A stretch of 64,000 nt of DNA. It comes from Pezicula radicicola. Taxonomy: Eukaryota; Ascomycota; Leotiomycetes; Helotiales; Dermateaceae. Both the position numbers and the translations under genes were made by a program. Positions 59,042-64,000 of this stretch are shown in pieces. The notes beneath the pieces are model-generated. The model was given only the letters and a program-made list of their open reading frames with translations, did not search any database and had not been told where the DNA came from. Every line of letters starts with the position of its first letter. Position 1 is the stretch's first letter. The stretch is from positions 334,549 to 398,548 of the forward strand of contig PDUO01000022.1 of the NCBI GenBank assembly GCA_003008705.1, written 5' to 3'.

Positions 59042-60661
59042 TTTGACAATTAAAGATGAAAGCTGTTCTTAATAATGGACTTGAGAAGCCTGATCAAAAA
59101 AAGATCAAGGACATCTCCCAAGACCTTTATACACTTCTGCAGTTCATCATTAACCCCACCTCAAACTACGTTTACTCGTACCTGATTTCACTCGTACCTG
59201 ATTTCCAGAACAGCACGCAATATCTCGGAACAACGGCAAAGCAAATTTTTCATTTTGAAAAAGTGGACGGTTGATGTCTGGTGACAGGAGAAAGTTTATT
59301 CTATCAAGTGAATGCGTAAGGCAGGCGGTATAATCTTTGCGGGATTTGAAAATCTGCAGACGACACAGGGAAAAGCTACCTTGTACTACGTACTTCAGAT
59401 GGGATTTGAAAAAGTACGTTGCTAGGCTCGCACCTGATATGTTTCCAAGGGGTTGGCTACTAGGCGATTATCTTGCGGAAGTTAAGAAGCCGCACGCTAA
59501 GGAATGCACTAGGTCGCTTTTTTGCCGGCGCGAATTTCAGTCCAGACTCAGTCTTGGCCTGAGAAAACAAAATAAATCATTTCTTAATCTTTTATTTTTT
59601 GGAAATTTTTGTAGACATGTAAGTTTTATAGAAGTGCACATTACTCTAGGATTTACTTGTAACTAAGAACTCCCATCTGATAAACTCAAAAGGTATGGCC
59701 TAAGCGACTGGCTATGTGGTTAGAGAAGCGCTGTTTGCTTAATTACTAAACACTTATCAAATTATCACACCTCCGAAGGCTTAGTAAATAGAACCTATTT
59801 CACCATCACTCTATTATTGTTATTTCTTAGTTTCTGCAGCATTTTGTATTATGTACCGAACGCTATAACACATCTCTTGGACTAAGCGAGCGGGCAATCG
59901 AAAACTACAAAAGTAAGGATTTCTGGGTGTTTTAGTGGGTAACTGTATTTTAATTTCGCGCTTGCAGGAAGACTCTTTTCAAATGATATCTAAAATCAGA
60001 AACGAGGCGTAATTTTAAGAAAGTGGCAAAGTTTAGCTCGTTTGTAGTTACTACTTGGCTAATCACGCTGTAATTAATTACTGCCTTGGGTTAGCTCGCC
60101 GTGGAAATCGAAGTTGTGACACCAAAATTCCTTTAGTAACTCGCTTGGTTTGAGGAATCCACTTGATTATAGTAACTTAGTTGATTTAGATAACTCTCAT
60201 TATTTGAGTGACACTTTCATGTAAGTAACTCACTTCTACTATAGTGTCTTTTTGGGGTTCCTTAGTTTTCGCTTGTCTAGTGTCCAAATTCGATTTTCTG
60301 GGCGAGGTTAATACAACGTGCAGTAATAAAACATGCTTTGGAAATGCAGCATCATCATCGTTGACTGATGGGAAACTCAAGTAATCGCCGTGCTAGCGTC
60401 AGGTGTATTTTTCTCTATTAAAGTTGTATGGTGTTGATTGTCCAGATCTATTAGGGTAGTTTGAGAATGTATTTGAGACATTATTGTACTTCGCTTAGCT
60501 TGAAGAAGATAGCGAGGAACATTTGTGCACAAAGAAATCGAACACTTAACAAGGAAATTGTTTTTATAGATGCAGCTCTTATTGTTTAACCTGTAATTTA
60601 AGTGAATCAATGTTAAGTCGTATGAGAGCCGCAACTACACATAGTAGCTATCCCCAGATTC
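59042..60661. other. Intergenic with dispersed-repeat core
   Basis: Units such as AGTAACTTAGTTGATTTAGA and AAGTAACTCACTTC occur at about 60130-60235. No gene was recognised; this is the promoter side of the nitrilase and the 3' flank of the MFS gene. Confidence 0.45.
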
Positions 60662-62469
60662 CTAACCACTGAACCGAAATTCTGGATGATCATCTCCAAG
60701 ATTCTCTAGTTCCTCTTTCGGCAAGCCATATCTATCCTCTCGTCCCCCACGGTCCCTTTTCTTATTCTCCGCCATTAACCCAAAGTAAAATATCGTACAC
60801 ATAATGGCACAAAACCACATCATTCCCAATGCAGTGCCATAACCTGTTTTAAATCTGGGTGCTTCAGTCGCAATATAGATATTGGAGCCGATAATGCCTC
60901 CAATGTTCCCAATACCAATCTGCATGGCGGTGCCGAAAGCGCGTTTGTAATGTCCACCCATATTGTTCGCAAGCCATACAATGGCCATTGGTTGTGTAAT
61001 ATAGACACCGGATGTAACGAAGAATACTGCGAGATAACGAACTCCTATAGGTAGTGCGCCGGCTCCTTTTGCTGGTCCTTGGCACAATAGCATAATGTAT
61101 CCTATGCTTGAGATAATTACTCCACTCATAGTGAATAGATAGCGGTGTTGCAGGCGGTCAGACAGCCAAGCCGTGAATAACGTTACAACTGTACAGACTA
61201 CGTATATGGGTATGGTATGTAATTGGGATTGCGCTGCGGAATACCCGAATTCGTTGAGGATTGTAGGTATAAAGAAGGCTGTTGAATAACCTGACACCGC
61301 CACACCCATATACATGAACGTCCTGGTAATTCTACTATTAGCAAGTGTGGTACTCATTGCAAAGCGCGCATAACTTACGCGACCCATATTTTCCAGTCTT
61401 GCAATATCCGGAGTACTGCTGTCTTATCCAATCTATCCATACGAGCAGGTCCACTGCCATTATCATTTGCTAGACGTCTAAGGAGAAGTGCTTTCTCGTC
61501 TGAGGTCAGGAACTTGGTATTTTCAGGCCAATCGACGATTAAGAACTTTGCTAAGAGAGCAAAAACCACCGTCGCAAGGCCCTCGATGATAAAGATCCTT
61601 CATTGGTTCAGCAAAAAGTTCATAAAGAAAAAGCATAGACTGTTATCTTACCATCTCCATCCAGAATAGCCGCCCAGTCCATTCATCTTTGCCAGAGCAA
61701 ATGCTAGAAGCTAGAACTTATTAGCGTGAATGTAAGATGGTATCAGAGGATATATCTCACACCACCAAATGCCCCCGCAACCAATCCTGAGCTGAAGAAC
61801 CACGTCCACCTTTTCTGCAATTCATGTCTCTTATAATACATACTAATGAGGTACGCGCAACCTGGAAATACACCAGCTTCAAAAATTCCCAAAAAGAAGC
61901 GACAAGCGACCAACCCTCCGTAATTCTTGACAAGTCCTTGACACATTGTGGTAACACCTGCCACGCAGTTAGTATTCCTTTTTATTTGTATCGCGGATGG
62001 TCGAACTAACCCCATAGAAAAATCAACAAGCTGAGCCAAGTGCTAGGAGCCAGCTTTCTGAGGATGATATTACTCGGCACCTCCAGCAAGATGTAGGGTA
62101 CGAAGAAGATGAGTAATGCGACGTTGTACTGGGGACCAGTCATTTCCAACTCTTTTGTCATACCCTGAACTGTTTTTTTTAATTATTGATTTTCTGTCTT
62201 TGAATGTGAAGTGAGTGATATATCTGAGGATACTTACTCTTTGCATTCGCAATGTTAATTCGATCCAAGAATGATAACAAGTACAAGACAAATAATATAG
62301 GTATTATGCGAATATCACACTTGAGGACAAGACGACGCTCAGCCTCCGGATTCTCTTCATCTTCGCTCCCATGCTTTCTGTTGATGGCTGATTCCTCCGA
62401 TCCTGGGGTTGTTTTCACGGCCACAGAGTCGATGGTTTGCTTCTCGATTGGAACTTCTGGTTGCGACAT
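60662..62469 (-). CDS. MFS permease of the anion:cation symporter (Dal5/Tna1-like) family, 508 aa
   Basis: Six exons (minus): 62469-62238, 62169-62011, 61957-61761, 61710-61652, 61597-61379, 61322-60662. The acidic N-terminal tail leads to LVLKCDIRIIPILFVLYLLSFLDR (helix 1 with the family motif), NVALLIFFVPYILLEVPSN, CRFFLGIFEAGVFPGC, and later GVYITQPMAIVWLANNMGGHYKRA. This is a complete 12-helix member of the group that imports nicotinate, allantoate and similar carboxylates. All phases join without a stop. It is co-oriented with the nitrilase 1.6 kb downstream, so it might handle the acid product or a related nitrogen source. Confidence 0.87.
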
Positions 62470-64000
62470 TTTGGATGATCCAAGCCAAGAATAAGAGGAG
62501 AGGTTGTAACACCGAGTGTTTTACTGCAAAGAGAAAAGAAACAAAAGGTGGCCAAGATGAGGATAGAGAGGCGTCAGTCGCAGAACATCTCGTGAAATAT
62601 GAGCCGGCTAAAGAAGGCTCTTGAAATTGCCTAATACATGCATACCTGCGGAGGAACAATACCAGACGCAGTTCATGTGATCCTTGCCATGTTGGGAAGA
62701 ACGGTTATCTTCCCATTGGCTACCGTCTAGTTGGAACAGTCTAAGAGAAAGTAAATTAGCTCGAGTCTAAGTAAATACTTGTACGTGATAAGCGAGCAAG
62801 ATTCAGTTCTGACCTGACTTTGATCACCGAGTCATACTTTAATTTAAACCGTGTTGTCGTGCTACTCGAAAATTTCGGTCGCAATTTGAATAGAAATGGA
62901 AGGTAGGACATACACGGGAAAAGATACGTAAACACGCCCAGATACAGATTCACCTGCAGATACAATTACCAATGACCAGGGGTTACCACAACATCGGGAT
63001 TAAGCGAGCGAAAAAGATGAGTAACTTATGCCGAATAAGCCACCGTGAACCAACGGTTTGTTGTTCTTCACTCTTCATCCTTCATCCCTTAGGCCGATAG
63101 GATTGCCTGATATTCTTCCACAAAAATGGGCATAACTTGCTGCCGAGGAGGCTCAAAAACCGTTGTAGGCAAGGTAGCCTCAGTCTGTTGACCTTGGCAA
63201 CTGGTTCCTGGAGCCGGGAATTGTTTATCGGATTTTACAGCTGTAGGACTTTTTGAAAGCCACATTGCCGTGAGTGAGAGGTCTCTTTAGCTAATTAATC
63301 CGATTTGTTGGCATGGCACCTTGAAGCGCTCAGATTTCGAGGAAGTACCTGACGACGTGCAGAAGGCGTTGATAAAGAATTTCCCAGTTACCAGATAGCG
63401 AAATCTTCAAATGTTATCTAGAAATTTATTTATCTAGCTTTCGGAAACAGCAATTCGCTTTTCGTTTGAAGCTATCTCTACTTCCTACCGCTTGCATCAA
63501 AATTCATGGTCGCTATTCTAGGCCAGTGATTCCCACCAATGATAGTACATATTTAATTGAGCCATAGAACTCAGTTATGACAAATCTTGTAGGGGGTCAA
63601 GGACAAATCCAACACGTTTCTGGGGCCCTGAAAACGGAGAGGAATGGTGAATGCTCCGTGACTATAGACAACCCCCCACCAAAAAATCCCGGGAATCATA
63701 TTTGAATATGATTTTTGTTCTGGCAGATAAGTACCGAAAAGGAAATTGCAGCATATGCGGCTGTTAAGGTCCTAGAATATACTGAGTCGGCTCACCGGAG
63801 CTCAACGCCTCGGAAAACTTGCTTCTGAAGTATCGTAGTATTGTAAGATTAACTCTTGAATATTGTTGCGTAGGGTTAATGATGTACATCTAGACAATCT
63901 CAACTATTCCTTACTATCTCGGGACCAGAACTTTTAGGCTTCTATGTCAATCGTTGATGGATCCTAAATCTATTGACCAGTTTTAGTGTAAGATAATATT
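62470..64000. other. Intergenic to the window end, nothing recognised
   Basis: The promoter region of the MFS gene and a further 1.2 kb with no supported gene or tRNA. Confidence 0.4.

Noticed and set aside
1..64000. CRISPR array, bacterial operon or prophage content
   Set aside because: No regularly spaced direct repeats, Shine-Dalgarno-led gene runs or phage genes; the intron-rich genes are clearly eukaryotic.

Overview
The window looks like nuclear DNA of a filamentous ascomycete (Pezizomycotina). Leotiomycetes is my best guess, but that is inference. Evidence: short spliceosomal introns (mostly 45-80 nt, GT..AG, branch points like CTAAC or CTGAC, up to 20 in one gene), Zn2Cys6 regulators, HET, STAND-N and Pth11/SAT4-like proteins, MFS permeases, a CBM1-bearing CE16 esterase, a tRNA with an intron next to the anticodon, and AT-rich TA-flanked inverted-repeat elements. 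Exon maps below were made by eye from splice sites plus frame and family continuity; there are no transcript data.

Layout. 1-12.4 kb: an F-box-like gene, a decayed Pth11/SAT4-like membrane gene, an intact MFS transporter, a decayed fragment, and a STAND-N-domain gene broken by two small inverted-repeat elements 17 bp apart. 13.4-18.6 kb: a complete CTF1-beta-like Zn2Cys6 factor, then a decayed CE5 cutinase/acetylxylan esterase. 19-28.5 kb: tRNA-Arg(ACG), a HET relic, a degraded ORF, a DUF7907-like gene, a decayed lactonase-like alpha/beta hydrolase, a diverged local duplication and an intact acyl-protein thioesterase-like hydrolase. 30-38 kb: a secreted or membrane-anchored protein and a divergent seven-helix protein, a decayed alpha-helical pore-former-like gene, a small coiled-coil gene with a 10-nt exon, and a truncated amine oxidase. 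38.7-46.2 kb: a 21-exon allantoate-permease-type MFS gene, a decayed TauD-like dioxygenase and a decayed HET gene. 47.7-54.3 kb: a CBM1-CE16 esterase, an inverted-repeat element, a P450 with one nonsense codon, an RNase H-like ORF and a decayed DUF4246 gene. 55.2-62.5 kb: an intact Zn2Cys6 factor, a nitrilase with a secretory leader, and an intact anion-permease-type MFS gene, which may form one nitrogen-source module.

Two themes stand out. First, about ten accessory genes carry stops or frameshifts, and most stops are explained by C-to-T or G-to-A changes (Gln or Trp codon to stop), while neighbouring genes are fully open. Second, one short dispersed repeat family, with imperfect terminal inverted repeats and a core rich in GTAACTnACTTGATTT-like units, recurs at 27-60 kb and sits inside introns of at least two genes.
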